Assembly (NCBI RefSeq): GCF_004335005.1
Contig: NZ_RQRT01000009.1
Location: 1 to 64,000 of the forward strand
Direction: 5' to 3'
DNA length: 64,000 nt
Source of the DNA: Paracoccus nototheniae
Lineage (GTDB): Bacteria; Pseudomonadota; Alphaproteobacteria; Rhodobacterales; Rhodobacteraceae
A program made the translations under genes and the position numbers. Shown in pieces: positions 18,015 through 27,954 of the stretch (positions within the stretch are counted from its first letter, which is position 1; every line of letters begins with the position of its first letter). The notes under the pieces are model-generated. The model was not told the DNA's origin and searched no databases. It saw nothing but the letters and a program-made list of their open reading frames with translations.

Positions 18015-19034
18015 TCAGATCGGCGAATACAGCCCCTCATAGATCGGCAGCAGCGTGTCCGTCTCGAACAGGCTGCTGACCGAGGTGCCGTTCCAGATGT
18101 TCAGGATCGCTTGGGTGAACATCGGCGCGGTGGGCACGATGCGGATGTTCGGGGCATTCTTCACCGCCTCGGTCGGCTGGATCGAATCGGTGATGACCAG
18201 CGATTTCATGATCGAATTGCTGACCCGCTCGACCGCCGGACCCGACAGCACGCCATGGGTGATATAGGCATGCACCTCGGTCGCGCCGTTATCGATCAGC
18301 ACCTGTGCCGCCTTGACCAGCGTTCCGGCGGTGTCGCAGATATCGTCCACGATGATGCAGGCCTTGCCCGACACGTCGCCGATCACCGTCATCTCGGCGA
18401 TCTCTCCGGCCTTTTCGCGGCGCTTGTCCACGATGGCCAGCGGTGCGCCGATCCGGGTCGCCAGTTCGCGCGCGCGCGCCACCCCGCCCACATCCGGCGA
18501 CACGACCATCAGATCGCCCATCCGGCCCTTAAAATGATGCTGGACATCCAGCGCAAAGACCGGGGCGGCATAAAGGTTGTCCACCGGCACGTCGAAGAAG
18601 CCCTGGATCTGCGCTGCATGCAGATCCAGCGTCAGCACCCGGTCCACACCCGCCTCGGTCAGCAGGTTGGCCACCAGCTTGGCGCTGATCGGCGTGCGGG
18701 CCTTGGCGCGGCGATCCTGCCGGGCATAGCCGAAATAGGGAATCACCGCCGTGATGCGCGCAGCCGAGGACCGGCGCAGGGCGTCGGTCATGATCAGCAG
18801 TTCCATCAGGTTGTCATTGGCGGGGTTCGAGGTCGGCTGGATGATGTACATATCCTCGCCCCGGACGTTCTCATAGACTTCGACGAAGATCTCGGCATCG
18901 TTGAAGCGTTCGACGCGGGCGTCCAGCAGACTGACGCTCATGCCGCGATGCATGGACATGCGCCGCGCGATGGACTGGGCCAAGGGTCGGTTGGCATTGC
19001 CGGAGATCAGCTTGGGTTCGGTCATGACGGGCAT
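18015..19034 (-). CDS. prs: Ribose-phosphate pyrophosphokinase
   Basis: PRPP synthetase converts ribose 5-phosphate and ATP to PRPP for purine, pyrimidine, NAD, histidine and tryptophan synthesis. The 339-residue product shows the N-terminal [20 protein letters not shown], the [12 protein letters not shown] block, V-V-S-P-D-V-G-G, and the PRPP loop [12 protein letters not shown]. Two starts are possible: ATG 19034 (used) or ATG 19025; neither has a strong ribosome site. It is divergent from the gene at 19121 and convergent with purD, so two purine-precursor genes share one terminator region. Confidence 0.95.
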   Translation of the reverse strand: MPVMTEPKLISGNANRPLAQSIARRMSMHRGMSVSLLDARVERFNDAEIFVEVYENVRGEDMYIIQPTSNPANDNLMELLIMTDALRRSSAARITAVIPYFGYARQDRRAKARTPISAKLVANLLTEAGVDRVLTLDLHAAQIQGFFDVPVDNLYAAPVFALDVQHHFKGRMGDLMVVSPDVGGVARARELATRIGAPLAIVDKRREKAGEIAEMTVIGDVSGKACIIVDDICDTAGTLVKAAQVLIDNGATEVHAYITHGVLSGPAVERVSNSIMKSLVITDSIQPTEAVKNAPNIRIVPTAPMFTQAILNIWNGTSVSSLFETDTLLPIYEGLYSPI

Positions 19035-19120
19035 GGGGGGCGGGCCTTTGGAAGGTTGCGTCAGATTGCGGTTGGCTTAGCACCGGGCTAGCCTGCGGGC
19101 AAACCAAGAAGGACAAAGCC

Positions 19121-19732
19121 ATGGCACATATCGACTATTATCTGGGGACGATCAGCCCGTGGTGCTATCTGGCGGGCGACCGGCTGGAAGCCATCGCTGC
19201 CCGCCACGGGGCACAGATCACCTATCGCCCGCTGGATCTGCTGCAGCTGTTCGACCGGACGGGCGGCATCCGGCCCGCGAACCGCCATGCCAGCCGCATG
19301 GAATACCGCACGCAGGAACTGACCCGCTGGTCTGCGCATCTTGGCCTGCCCCTGACCCTCAAGCCCGCGCATTGGCCGGTGAACATGGCGCCCTCGTCCT
19401 ATGCGGTGATTGCCGCGCAGGATGCGGGGGGCGGCGATCTGGGCGGGCTGGTGCAGGGATTCCTGCGCGCGGTCTGGGCGGAAGATCGCGACATCAGCGA
19501 TGATGCGGTGATTCGCGACATTCTGGGCGCCCATGGCTTTGATCCGGCGCTGGCCGACAAGGGTCTGTTCGTGGGCGCCGAAACCTATGGCCGCAATCTG
19601 GAACAGGCGGTTGCCGCCGGAGCCTTCGGCGCCCCCTTCTATGTGGTGCGCGAGACGGATCAGCGGTTCTGGGGTCAGGACCGGCTGGAGTTTCTGGACC
19701 GTCATCTGGCGCAGCGCGCGGACGCCGCATGA
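19121..19732 (+). CDS. Kappa-GST / 2-hydroxychromene-2-carboxylate isomerase family protein
   Basis: The 203-residue protein has the DsbA-like thioredoxin fold of the HCCA isomerase/kappa GST family: D-Y-Y-L-G-T-I-S-P-W-C-Y-L at the N-terminus, with Ser in the place of the first active-site cysteine as in kappa GSTs, a helical insert, and G-A-F-G-A-P-F-Y-V near residue 170 with the cis-proline. Members isomerise aromatic intermediates or conjugate glutathione; the true substrate here is unknown. It overlaps the next gene by four bases (ATGA), indicating cotranscription with the hydrolase. Confidence 0.8.
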   Translation: MAHIDYYLGTISPWCYLAGDRLEAIAARHGAQITYRPLDLLQLFDRTGGIRPANRHASRMEYRTQELTRWSAHLGLPLTLKPAHWPVNMAPSSYAVIAAQDAGGGDLGGLVQGFLRAVWAEDRDISDDAVIRDILGAHGFDPALADKGLFVGAETYGRNLEQAVAAGAFGAPFYVVRETDQRFWGQDRLEFLDRHLAQRADAA

Positions 19733-20505
19733 GCGGCCTGCATCTGCGCCATTGGCCGGGCGATCCCGACCGGCCCGCGCTGGCGCTGCATTGCATGATG
19801 GGCAGCGGGTCGGGCTGGGGCGCCATCGCCCGGGGTCTGGACGGGCTGGTCGATCTGCGCGGTTTCGACATGCCCGGCCATGGGCGCAGCGATGACTGGG
19901 CCCCGGCCCCCGACGGCCCCGATTATCACACCGCCGTCACCCGGCTGGCGGCGGCGATGATCGGACGACCGCTGGACCTGATCGGCCACAGCTTTGGCGC
20001 GACCGTGGCCCTGCGCATCGCGGTCGCCGCCCCCGAGGCCGTGCGCAGCCTGACATTAATCGAGCCGGTGCTGTTCGCCGCCCGCCCCGATCCCGCACAG
20101 GACGCGCTGGATGTGCAGCTGGCCGAACGGCTGGCCGCGGGGCAGGACGAACAGGCGACAGCCGGGTTTCTGGCGGTCTGGGGCGCCCAGCCCCTGTCGC
20201 GCATGCCGCCCGAGGCGCAGGCGCTGATGACCCGGCAGATCCGGCTGATCGCCGCCACCCATGACGCGCTGCGCCATGACAGCGCCCGCATCCTGCGCGA
20301 TGGGGGCCTCGAATCCATCGCCGCCCCGGTCATGCTGATCCAAGGCGCGGACAGCCCGCCGGTGATCGCGGGGATCGCCGAGGCGCTGGCGGACCGCCTG
20401 CCCGATGTCGGGCGGGCCACCGTGCCGGGCGCCGGGCATATGGCACCCCTGACCCATCCCGCACAGGTGGCCGGGCTGATCGCCGTCAATCTGGAACGGG
20501 CTTAA
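19729..20505 (+). CDS. Alpha/beta hydrolase
   Basis: The 258-residue protein carries an alpha/beta hydrolase fold: H-C-M-M-G-S-G-S-G-W in the oxyanion-hole region (residues 18-27), D-M-P-G-H-G-R-S-D, the nucleophile elbow G-H-S-F-G-A near residue 87, an acid near G-A-D-S-P-P, and the histidine in G-A-G-H-M-A-P-L. All three triad positions look intact. Substrate unknown. Coupled to the preceding kappa-GST-like gene. Its TAA stop interlocks with the stop of the convergent lectin-like gene. Confidence 0.8.
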   Translation: MSGLHLRHWPGDPDRPALALHCMMGSGSGWGAIARGLDGLVDLRGFDMPGHGRSDDWAPAPDGPDYHTAVTRLAAAMIGRPLDLIGHSFGATVALRIAVAAPEAVRSLTLIEPVLFAARPDPAQDALDVQLAERLAAGQDEQATAGFLAVWGAQPLSRMPPEAQALMTRQIRLIAATHDALRHDSARILRDGGLESIAAPVMLIQGADSPPVIAGIAEALADRLPDVGRATVPGAGHMAPLTHPAQVAGLIAVNLERA

Positions 20506-20849
20506 AGGGTAAAGTCCTGTTCGTCCGGCAGCGCGCCGATCGCCATCCAGGCGACGCGCATCCGGGCCACCCGGGTATCGCCCCAGGTCTTGAACACCAG
20601 ATCGAACCCCGAGGCGGTGACGTTTTCCACCGCCAGATCGCCGCGCAGGTTCCGACTGCTGTCCAGATCCCACATGTCGGGCGACACATGGACGACCGGC
20701 GGCATCAGGAACCGTTCGGAATAGGTGATGCGGTTGCGGATCTGGCGTTCGCCCTCGTCTGTCCACATCGGGCCCTGCGTGTCGAAATCCGACACAAGGA
20801 TCACATCACCGCGGCAGACGCCGATCTCGTTGCTGGTAAATCGAAGCAT
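20502..20849 (-). CDS. H-type lectin domain protein
   Basis: The 115-residue protein fits the H-type lectin fold (PF09458): G-D-V-I-L-V-S-D-F near residue 14, R-I-T-Y-S-E-R-F, P-P-V-V-H-V-S, and the closing strand R-V-A-W-M-A-I-G. The eukaryotic archetypes bind GalNAc as trimers or hexamers; bacterial versions are of unknown role. There is no signal peptide. It lies alone between the hydrolase and the atp operon terminator, so context gives no function. Confidence 0.65.
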   Translation of the reverse strand: MLRFTSNEIGVCRGDVILVSDFDTQGPMWTDEGERQIRNRITYSERFLMPPVVHVSPDMWDLDSSRNLRGDLAVENVTASGFDLVFKTWGDTRVARMRVAWMAIGALPDEQDFTL

Positions 20850-20907
20850 ACATCATTCCCTGACCACGCCAACACTGACTGCCCGGTGGTCTAGCGACGG
20901 CTTGCGC

Positions 20908-20940
20908 AAAAAGAAAGGCCCCGGCGCATCGCCGGGGCCT
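20908..20940 (-). terminator. Rho-independent terminator of the atp operon
   Basis: On the minus strand, an 11-bp stem (AGGCCCCGGCG 20916-20926 with CGCCGGGGCCT 20930-20940) precedes T-rich sequence (A-rich 20908-20916 on plus), 28 bases beyond the atpC stop. Confidence 0.85.
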
Positions 20941-20967
20941 GACAGGATAGCCATGCCTTCCCGGTGA

Positions 20968-21417
20968 TCAGTCGGGCACGGTCGATTGTTTCGGGTCCAG
21001 CCCGATATGAGTGCCAAGCGCCTGCATGTCGCCCAGCAGCTTGACGGCAGCGGTCACGACCTCTTCGCCGACATGCTCGCGACGCTCGGTCGCGCTGCGA
21101 TGGACGCGGTGGGCGTCCTTCATCATGTCGTTGAAGACCTCTTGCGTGATCTCTTCGCGTGGGTGGCCCCGCTCGGCCAGCAGGCTGACCGAATCGGCGT
21201 TGATCTCGGCAAAGCCGCCGGTGACGGCGAATTCGCTGGAACTGCCATCGGCCCCGATCAGCGTGACCATGCCCGGACGCAGGGTCACGATGGTGGGCGC
21301 ATGGCCGGGCATGGCGGTCAGATCGCCGTCATTGCCCGGCAGGCGCACCTCGCGCACGGGAACGGACGCCAGGCTCCGCTCCGGTGACACGAGGTCGAAC
21401 TGCATGGTATCGGCCAT
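20968..21417 (-). CDS. atpC: F1F0 ATP synthase epsilon subunit
   Basis: Epsilon subunit of the F1 central stalk, which couples and regulates ATP hydrolysis. The 149-residue product starts M-A-D-T-M-Q-F-D-L-V-S-P-E-R at ATG 21417; the longer open frame to 21447 runs through the intergenic space and is rejected. The N-terminal beta-sandwich with L-P-G-N-D-G-D-L-T-A-M-P-G-H-A-P is clear, followed by a short helical tail. Last gene of atpHAGDC, ten bases after atpD. Confidence 0.95.
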   Translation of the reverse strand: MADTMQFDLVSPERSLASVPVREVRLPGNDGDLTAMPGHAPTIVTLRPGMVTLIGADGSSSEFAVTGGFAEINADSVSLLAERGHPREEITQEVFNDMMKDAHRVHRSATERREHVGEEVVTAAVKLLGDMQALGTHIGLDPKQSTVPD

Positions 21418-21427
21418 CTGGATCCCC

Positions 21428-22855
<1,428 letters not shown>

Positions 22856-22872
22856 TCACCTCTGATTTACGG

Positions 22873-23745
22873 TCAAAGCGCCTCGGCGCCCGCAATGATT
22901 TCAATAAGTTCGGTGGTGATCGCGGCCTGACGCGAGCGGTTGTACTGCGTCGTCAGCCGGTCGATCATGTCGCCCGCGTTGCGCGTGGCGTTGTCCATCG
23001 CACTCATCCGCGCGCCCTGCTCGGACGCGGCATTTTCCAGAAGGGCGGCAAAGATCTGCGTCGCGACGGATCGCGGCAGCAGTTCCGCCAGCAAGTCTTC
23101 CTCGCCCGGCTCGTAATCATAAAGCGCATTGGCGGCCTGAGCATCCTCGGGCACCTCGGCGGGAATGATCTGGCGGGCGGTCGGGATCTGGCTGATGACC
23201 GACCCGAAACGGTTGTAGAAGATCGTCGCCACGTCGAAATCGCCTGCGTCGAACCGCCCCAGCACCTCGTCGGTGATGCTGCGGGCCGTGTCATAGCCCA
23301 TGCGCTTGACCTCGGACAGATCGACGTGATGCACGAACAGGCTGGCGTAATCACGCTTGAGCTGCTCGCGGCCCTTCTTGCCGACGGTCAGGATGGCGAC
23401 ATCCTTGCCCTCGGCGCGCAGCCGTTCGGCATGAACGCGGGCCAGACGCACGATCGAGCTGTTGAAGCCCCCCGCAAGGCCACGTTCCGCCGTCATCACG
23501 ACCAGCAGGTGACGCTTGTCGTCGCCCGTCCCGGCCAGCAGGCGCGGCGCGCCGGACTGGCCTGCCGCATTCGCGGTCAGACCGGCCATTACGGCAGCCA
23601 TGCGGTCGGCATAGGGACGCGCGGCTTCCGCCGCCTCTTGCGCACGGCGCAATTTGGCGGCGGCGACCATCTGCATCGCCTTGGTGATCTTCCGCGTGTT
23701 CTTGACGCTTCCGATCCGGTTCTTGAGATCCTTAAGACTGGGCAT
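22873..23745 (-). CDS. atpG: F1F0 ATP synthase gamma subunit
   Basis: Rotor shaft of F1. The 290-residue product opens [11 protein letters not shown] and has the family's N-terminal helix with [15 protein letters not shown], the central Rossmann-like part, and a C-terminal helix (M-D-N-A-T-R-N-A) that pairs with the first in the alpha3beta3 barrel. It lies twelve bases after atpA and twenty before atpD on the minus strand. Confidence 0.97.
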   Translation of the reverse strand: MPSLKDLKNRIGSVKNTRKITKAMQMVAAAKLRRAQEAAEAARPYADRMAAVMAGLTANAAGQSGAPRLLAGTGDDKRHLLVVMTAERGLAGGFNSSIVRLARVHAERLRAEGKDVAILTVGKKGREQLKRDYASLFVHHVDLSEVKRMGYDTARSITDEVLGRFDAGDFDVATIFYNRFGSVISQIPTARQIIPAEVPEDAQAANALYDYEPGEEDLLAELLPRSVATQIFAALLENAASEQGARMSAMDNATRNAGDMIDRLTTQYNRSRQAAITTELIEIIAGAEAL

Positions 23746-23757
23746 CTATTCCCCCTC

Positions 23758-25293
23758 TCAGGCGCGGGTGCTGTTGTATTCGTCCAGCACCGCTTTGATC
23801 GACGCTTCCAGCTCGCCGCTGATCTTGCGATCGTTGCGGGTCATGTCGTCCAGAAGGTCTTTCTTCTGGCCGCGCAGGAACTGAAGCAGGCCGTCTTCCC
23901 ATGCCACGACTTCGCGCACCGGCACGCTGTCGATATAGCCTTTGGTGCCGGCATAGATCACGATGACGATCTCGGCCGTCGTCAGCGGGCGATACTGGGG
24001 CTGCTTCATCAGTTCGGTCAGGCGGGCACCCCGGTTCAGCAGGCGCTGCGTCGAGGCATCCAGATCCGATCCGAACTGGGCGAACGCCGCCATCTCGCGG
24101 TACTGCGCCAGTTCCAGCTTGACCGGACCGGCGACGGATTTCATCGCCTTGGTCTGGGCAGCCGACCCCACACGAGACACCGACAGACCGGTGTTCACGG
24201 CCGGGCGGACGCCCTGGAAGAACAGTTCGGTTTCCAGGAAGATCTGGCCATCGGTGATCGAGATCACGTTGGTCGGGATATAGGCCGACACGTCGCCAGC
24301 CTGCGTCTCGATGATCGGAAGCGCCGTCAGCGAGCCCGAGCCGTTGGCCTCGTTCAGCTTGCAGGCACGCTCCAGCAGGCGCGAGTGCAGATAGAAGACG
24401 TCGCCGGGATAGGCTTCGCGTCCGGGCGGGCGACGCAGCAGCAGCGACATCTGGCGATACGCCACGGCCTGCTTGGACAGATCGTCATAGACGATCAGCG
24501 CATCCATGCCGTTGTCGCGAAAATATTCACCGATGGCCGCACCCGAGAACGGGGCCAGGAACTGCATCGGGGCCGGGTCGGACGCGGTGGCCGCGACGAC
24601 CGTGGTATAGGCCATGGCACCGGTCTCTTCCAGCTTCTTGACCAGCTGCGCGACGGTCGAGCGTTTCTGCCCGATGGCCACATAGATGCAATGCAGGGTC
24701 TTCATGCCCTCGGCCTCGCGGCCGTTATAGCTCATCTGGTTCAGGATCGTGTCCAGAGCGATGGCGGTCTTGCCGGTCTGGCGGTCACCGATGATCAGCT
24801 CGCGCTGGCCACGGCCGACCGGGATCATGGCGTCGACCGATTTCAGGCCGGTCGCCATCGGCTCGTGCACTGATTTGCGCGGCATGATGCCGGGGGCCTT
24901 CATGTCGGCGATGCGACGCTCGGTCGTCTCGATCGGGCCCTTGCCGTCGATGGGATTGCCCAGACCGTCCACGACGCGGCCCAGCAGGGCCTTGCCCACC
25001 GGAACGTCCACGATCGTGCGCGTACGCTTGACGGTGTCGCCTTCCTTAATGGTGCGGTCGTCGCCGAAGATCACGATACCGACGTTGTCGGTCTCGAGGT
25101 TCAGCACCATGCCGCGGATCCCACCGGGGAATTCCACCATCTCGCCGGCCTGAACATTGTCCAGACCATAGACGCGGGCGATGCCGTCACCGACGGACAG
25201 GACCTGACCAACCTCGGCAACTTCGGCGTCCTGGCCGAAGTTCTTGATCTGCTCCTTGAGGATCGCCGAAATTTCGGCAGCCTGGATTCCCAT
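23758..25293 (-). CDS. atpA: F1F0 ATP synthase alpha subunit
   Basis: Non-catalytic nucleotide-binding subunit of F1. The 511-residue protein begins [13 protein letters not shown], carries the Walker [20 protein letters not shown] and the arginine-finger region [11 protein letters not shown]. Its start overlaps the atpH stop by one base (25293). Length and motif order match other alphaproteobacterial alpha subunits. Confidence 0.98.
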   Translation of the reverse strand: MGIQAAEISAILKEQIKNFGQDAEVAEVGQVLSVGDGIARVYGLDNVQAGEMVEFPGGIRGMVLNLETDNVGIVIFGDDRTIKEGDTVKRTRTIVDVPVGKALLGRVVDGLGNPIDGKGPIETTERRIADMKAPGIMPRKSVHEPMATGLKSVDAMIPVGRGQRELIIGDRQTGKTAIALDTILNQMSYNGREAEGMKTLHCIYVAIGQKRSTVAQLVKKLEETGAMAYTTVVAATASDPAPMQFLAPFSGAAIGEYFRDNGMDALIVYDDLSKQAVAYRQMSLLLRRPPGREAYPGDVFYLHSRLLERACKLNEANGSGSLTALPIIETQAGDVSAYIPTNVISITDGQIFLETELFFQGVRPAVNTGLSVSRVGSAAQTKAMKSVAGPVKLELAQYREMAAFAQFGSDLDASTQRLLNRGARLTELMKQPQYRPLTTAEIVIVIYAGTKGYIDSVPVREVVAWEDGLLQFLRGQKKDLLDDMTRNDRKISGELEASIKAVLDEYNSTRA

Positions 25294-25859
25294 TATCCGA
25301 CCTCTTTCATGACATTCTGGAGGGAGCTGAGCTTCGAGCGGATCGAACTGTCGATCATCTTCGAGCCCAGCTTGACAATCATCCCGCCGATGAGGGTTTC
25401 ATCGACGCGCGTGTTCAGTTTGACCGTCTTGCCGGATTTATCGGCGAGGGTCTGTTTCAGGCGATCGGCCTGGGCGTCCGTCAGCGCGATGGCGCTGGTG
25501 ACATCCGCAGTGATCTCGCCGCGTTCGGTGGCCATCAGCTCGGCCAGGCGCGCCGTCAGCTGGGGCAGCACGAACAGGCGACGGTTCCGGGCCATCAGCT
25601 GCAGCGTGTTGGCCAGAACCGGCGCAAAGCCCATCTTGGTGGCCAGCGCGCCGATGGCACGGGCCTGATCGTCGCGCGAATAGATCGGGCTGACGATCAG
25701 ATCGCGCAGCGCGGGGCTGTCTTTCAGCGCGGCGTCCAGATCGGCTGTCTGCGTGGCCAGGGCGTCAAGGCTGCCCTCTTCCTTCGCAATCTCGAAGACC
25801 GCCTGCGCATAGCGTCCGGCGATGCTGTGGGACATGGAAACAGAGTTGGCCACGGTCAT
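25293..25859 (-). CDS. atpH: F1F0 ATP synthase delta subunit
   Basis: Peripheral-stalk subunit that ties F1 to F0. The 188-residue protein has the N-terminal helical bundle ([13 protein letters not shown]) and the conserved C-terminal [19 protein letters not shown] 25859 is used because AAAGG lies directly upstream; a second ATG at 25835 is possible. First gene of atpHAGDC. As in other alphaproteobacteria the F0 genes are elsewhere. A 14-bp perfect palindrome lies just upstream. Confidence 0.95.
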   Translation of the reverse strand: MTVANSVSMSHSIAGRYAQAVFEIAKEEGSLDALATQTADLDAALKDSPALRDLIVSPIYSRDDQARAIGALATKMGFAPVLANTLQLMARNRRLFVLPQLTARLAELMATERGEITADVTSAIALTDAQADRLKQTLADKSGKTVKLNTRVDETLIGGMIVKLGSKMIDSSIRSKLSSLQNVMKEVG

Positions 25860-25866
25860 CCTTTAC

Positions 25867-25880
25867 GGTTTGCGCAAACC
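25867..25880. promoter_or_regulatory. Palindrome immediately upstream of atpH
   Basis: GGTTTGCGCAAACC is a perfect 14-base palindrome ending seven bases before the atpH start codon. It overlaps the ribosome-binding neighbourhood, so it might be a protein site or a small hairpin; with no second copy in the window this is only a candidate. Confidence 0.35.
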
Positions 25881-26119
25881 CCGCTGGCGGGCCGGGCTAT
25901 TGCCTGGTCTGTCGCGGGGTGCGGGTCGCGGGCGCACGGCTTATGGAGGGTCGCGCGCAAATCTGGGGCGTCTCTAGCAGGTGATTTCCGCCCCGGCAAC
26001 CGTCAAGGGGGCGGAATGGCGGGCCTTTACGACCAAAGAAGGCGGGTTGGGGCAAACAGGTCGCGGGCAGCGCTAACACTGCCCGCAAGGGGTGCGGCGG
26101 GGTGCGGCAGGATGTCGCA

Positions 26120-26941
26120 TCAAGGCTCGGACGGGGGCCCGTCCGTGCCCCCTTCCGATCGTCCGGCGACTCGGGGGCCGGACCCTGCCGGGACATTGCG
26201 GGGGCGCGGGCGGGCGACGCCGTCGAGGATTTCCAGCGGGCTGGGGACATGGATGCGGACTGCGGGGCCGATGGGGGCGCGGGTCTGCTTGGTCAGCTCG
26301 ACCAGAATCACCCCGGCGATCAGCACCCGGCTGATGCGCGCCCCGCTGCGTTCCCAGAACTGCGCGCTGCGCAGCCAGAACCGCCGGTCCGAGGGCGGGA
26401 TATAGACCGCCGATCCGTGCCAGTCCGGCTGGAACCCGGCGCGCCGCATCTGCGCCTCGATCTGGCCGGTGGTAAAGGCGCGGCCGAACCCGAACGGCGT
26501 GCGGTCGGACGCCGCCCACAGGCCCGCGCGGTTCGGCACCATCATCATGATCCGCCCCCCCGGCCCCAGACAGCGCCAGGCCTCGGCCAGCAATTCGCGC
26601 GGATGTTCGCTGGTTTCCAGCCCGTGCAGCAGGATCAGGCGGTCGATGCTGCCGGTCTCGATGGGCCAGGCGGTCTCGTCGCACAGGACGGAGTGGTTTG
26701 GCTGGCCCGCCGGCCATCCCATGACGCCCTGCGGCCCCGGCATCAGCGCCGTCACCCGCCGCGCATGGGGCAGATAGGGCCGCATCATCGGCGCCGCAAA
26801 GCCAAAGCCCGCCATCGTCATGCCGGTGACGCTGCCCGGCGCCCACCGCCCCGTCAGCCGGTCGCGCAAGATCCGCTGCACCACGCGGCCAAGCGCGCGC
26901 TGATAATAAAAGCGCCGCAGCTGATCGATGTCGTGATGCAT
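26120..26941 (-). CDS. Class I SAM-dependent methyltransferase
   Basis: The 273-residue protein resembles UbiE/methyltransferase type-11 enzymes: S-V-L-C-D-E-T-A-W-P-I-E-T-G-S-I-D and L-G-P-G-G-R-I-M-M-M-V-P-N-R are the motif II/III strands. The SAM-binding motif I (G-F-G-F-A-A-P) is poor, so it may bind SAM weakly or not act as a methyltransferase. The tail after about residue 230 is Pro/Gly-rich and probably disordered. It is divergent from gloB with 57 bases between starts, a pairing also seen in related genomes. Substrate unknown. Confidence 0.7.
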   Translation of the reverse strand: MHHDIDQLRRFYYQRALGRVVQRILRDRLTGRWAPGSVTGMTMAGFGFAAPMMRPYLPHARRVTALMPGPQGVMGWPAGQPNHSVLCDETAWPIETGSIDRLILLHGLETSEHPRELLAEAWRCLGPGGRIMMMVPNRAGLWAASDRTPFGFGRAFTTGQIEAQMRRAGFQPDWHGSAVYIPPSDRRFWLRSAQFWERSGARISRVLIAGVILVELTKQTRAPIGPAVRIHVPSPLEILDGVARPRPRNVPAGSGPRVAGRSEGGTDGPPSEP

Positions 26942-26998
26942 TGCGCAGGGGTCCCGGGTTTGACAGGCTCAGGTGACCACAAGGGAAGGGATTTGCCA

Positions 26999-27745
26999 AT
27001 GCCGCTGGATCTGGTCACGCTGCGCTGCCTTCGGGACAACTACGCCTATCTGCTGCACGGGCCTGCCGGAACGGTTCTGATCGACGCCCCCGAGGCGATG
27101 CCGGTCCTGACGGAACTGGGCGCGCGGGGCTGGACGCTGGACGCCATACTGCTGACCCATCACCATGACGATCACATTCAGGCGGTCCCCGACATCGTCG
27201 CCGCCACCGGTGCCCGCGTGATCGGGGCTGCGGCGGATGCGCATCGCCTGCCGCCGCTGGACCAGTCGGTCGCGCCCGGCGACGTGGTCGAGATTCTGGG
27301 CGAAACGGCCTTTGTCATCGACGTGTCGGGCCATACCATCGGCCATGTCGCCTTTCATTTCCCCCAAAGCGGCATGGCCTTTACCGCCGACAGCCTGATG
27401 GCGATGGGCTGCGGACGCCTGTTCGAGGGGGATCCGGCGATGATGTGGGACAGTCTGTCGCGCCTGAACGCCCTGCCCGGCCCGACGCTGATCTGTTCGG
27501 GCCATGATTACTGCACGGCGAACGGCGCCTTTGCCCTGTCTGTCGATCCCGACAATCCCGCCCTGCAGGACCGCCTGACCGCCATCGCCGAGGCCCGCAG
27601 CTCCTGCGCGCCTGCCACGCTGGACGAGGAACGCGCCACCAATCCCTTTCTGCGGGTGGCCGATCTGCGCGGCCCCCTGGGGATGGAGGAGGCCACCGAT
27701 GCGCAGGTCTTTGCCCGGTTGCGCGCGATGAAGGACGATTTCTGA
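26999..27745 (+). CDS. gloB: Hydroxyacylglutathione hydrolase (glyoxalase II)
   Basis: Hydrolyses S-D-lactoylglutathione to D-lactate and glutathione in methylglyoxal detoxification. The 248-residue metallo-beta-lactamase-fold protein has L-T-H-H-H-D-D-H near residue 55 and later metal ligands in V-S-G-H-T-I-G-H and F-T-A-D-S-L, then C-S-G-H-D-Y-C near 168 and the C-terminal N-P-F-L-R glutathione-binding region. ATG 26999 is chosen because the upstream open frame runs through the divergent gene and lacks family similarity; GGGAAGGG lies just before it. Confidence 0.93.
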   Translation: MPLDLVTLRCLRDNYAYLLHGPAGTVLIDAPEAMPVLTELGARGWTLDAILLTHHHDDHIQAVPDIVAATGARVIGAAADAHRLPPLDQSVAPGDVVEILGETAFVIDVSGHTIGHVAFHFPQSGMAFTADSLMAMGCGRLFEGDPAMMWDSLSRLNALPGPTLICSGHDYCTANGAFALSVDPDNPALQDRLTAIAEARSSCAPATLDEERATNPFLRVADLRGPLGMEEATDAQVFARLRAMKDDF

Positions 27746-27801
27746 TGGTTTGCCGCAGCCCAAGCGTCACGATGGCGCTTGAAATACGGGCGTTGCGGCA
27801 T

Positions 27802-27840
27802 CACATCTGCCTCAACCGTGGGAAAATCGTGGCAGATGTG
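27802..27840. repeat. Perfect 10-bp inverted repeat upstream of clpA
   Basis: CACATCTGCC at 27802-27811 and GGCAGATGTG at 27831-27840 are exact reverse complements with a 19-base spacer, in the 209-base gap between gloB and clpA. No T-run follows, which argues against a gloB terminator and leaves a regulatory site as the likelier reading. Confidence 0.55.
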
Positions 27841-27954
27841 GCTGAAACCACTTGATGCCGGGGCAAATCCACCAAATCTTAAAGCCATCATGACAGTCTG
27901 GGCAGGTGGGCCGCGAACGGGCCCATACCGCCAGCCGACTGACAGGAGACGACC

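Noticed and set aside
26073..26999. Second long minus-strand frame over the methyltransferase gene
   Set aside because: The frame at 26120-26941 carries the methyltransferase motifs; the other is Ala/Arg-rich shadow.
27851..27880. Possible heat-shock (sigma32) promoter CTTG...CCAAAT before clpA
   Set aside because: The -10 part is far from the alphaproteobacterial consensus, so the match is not better than chance.
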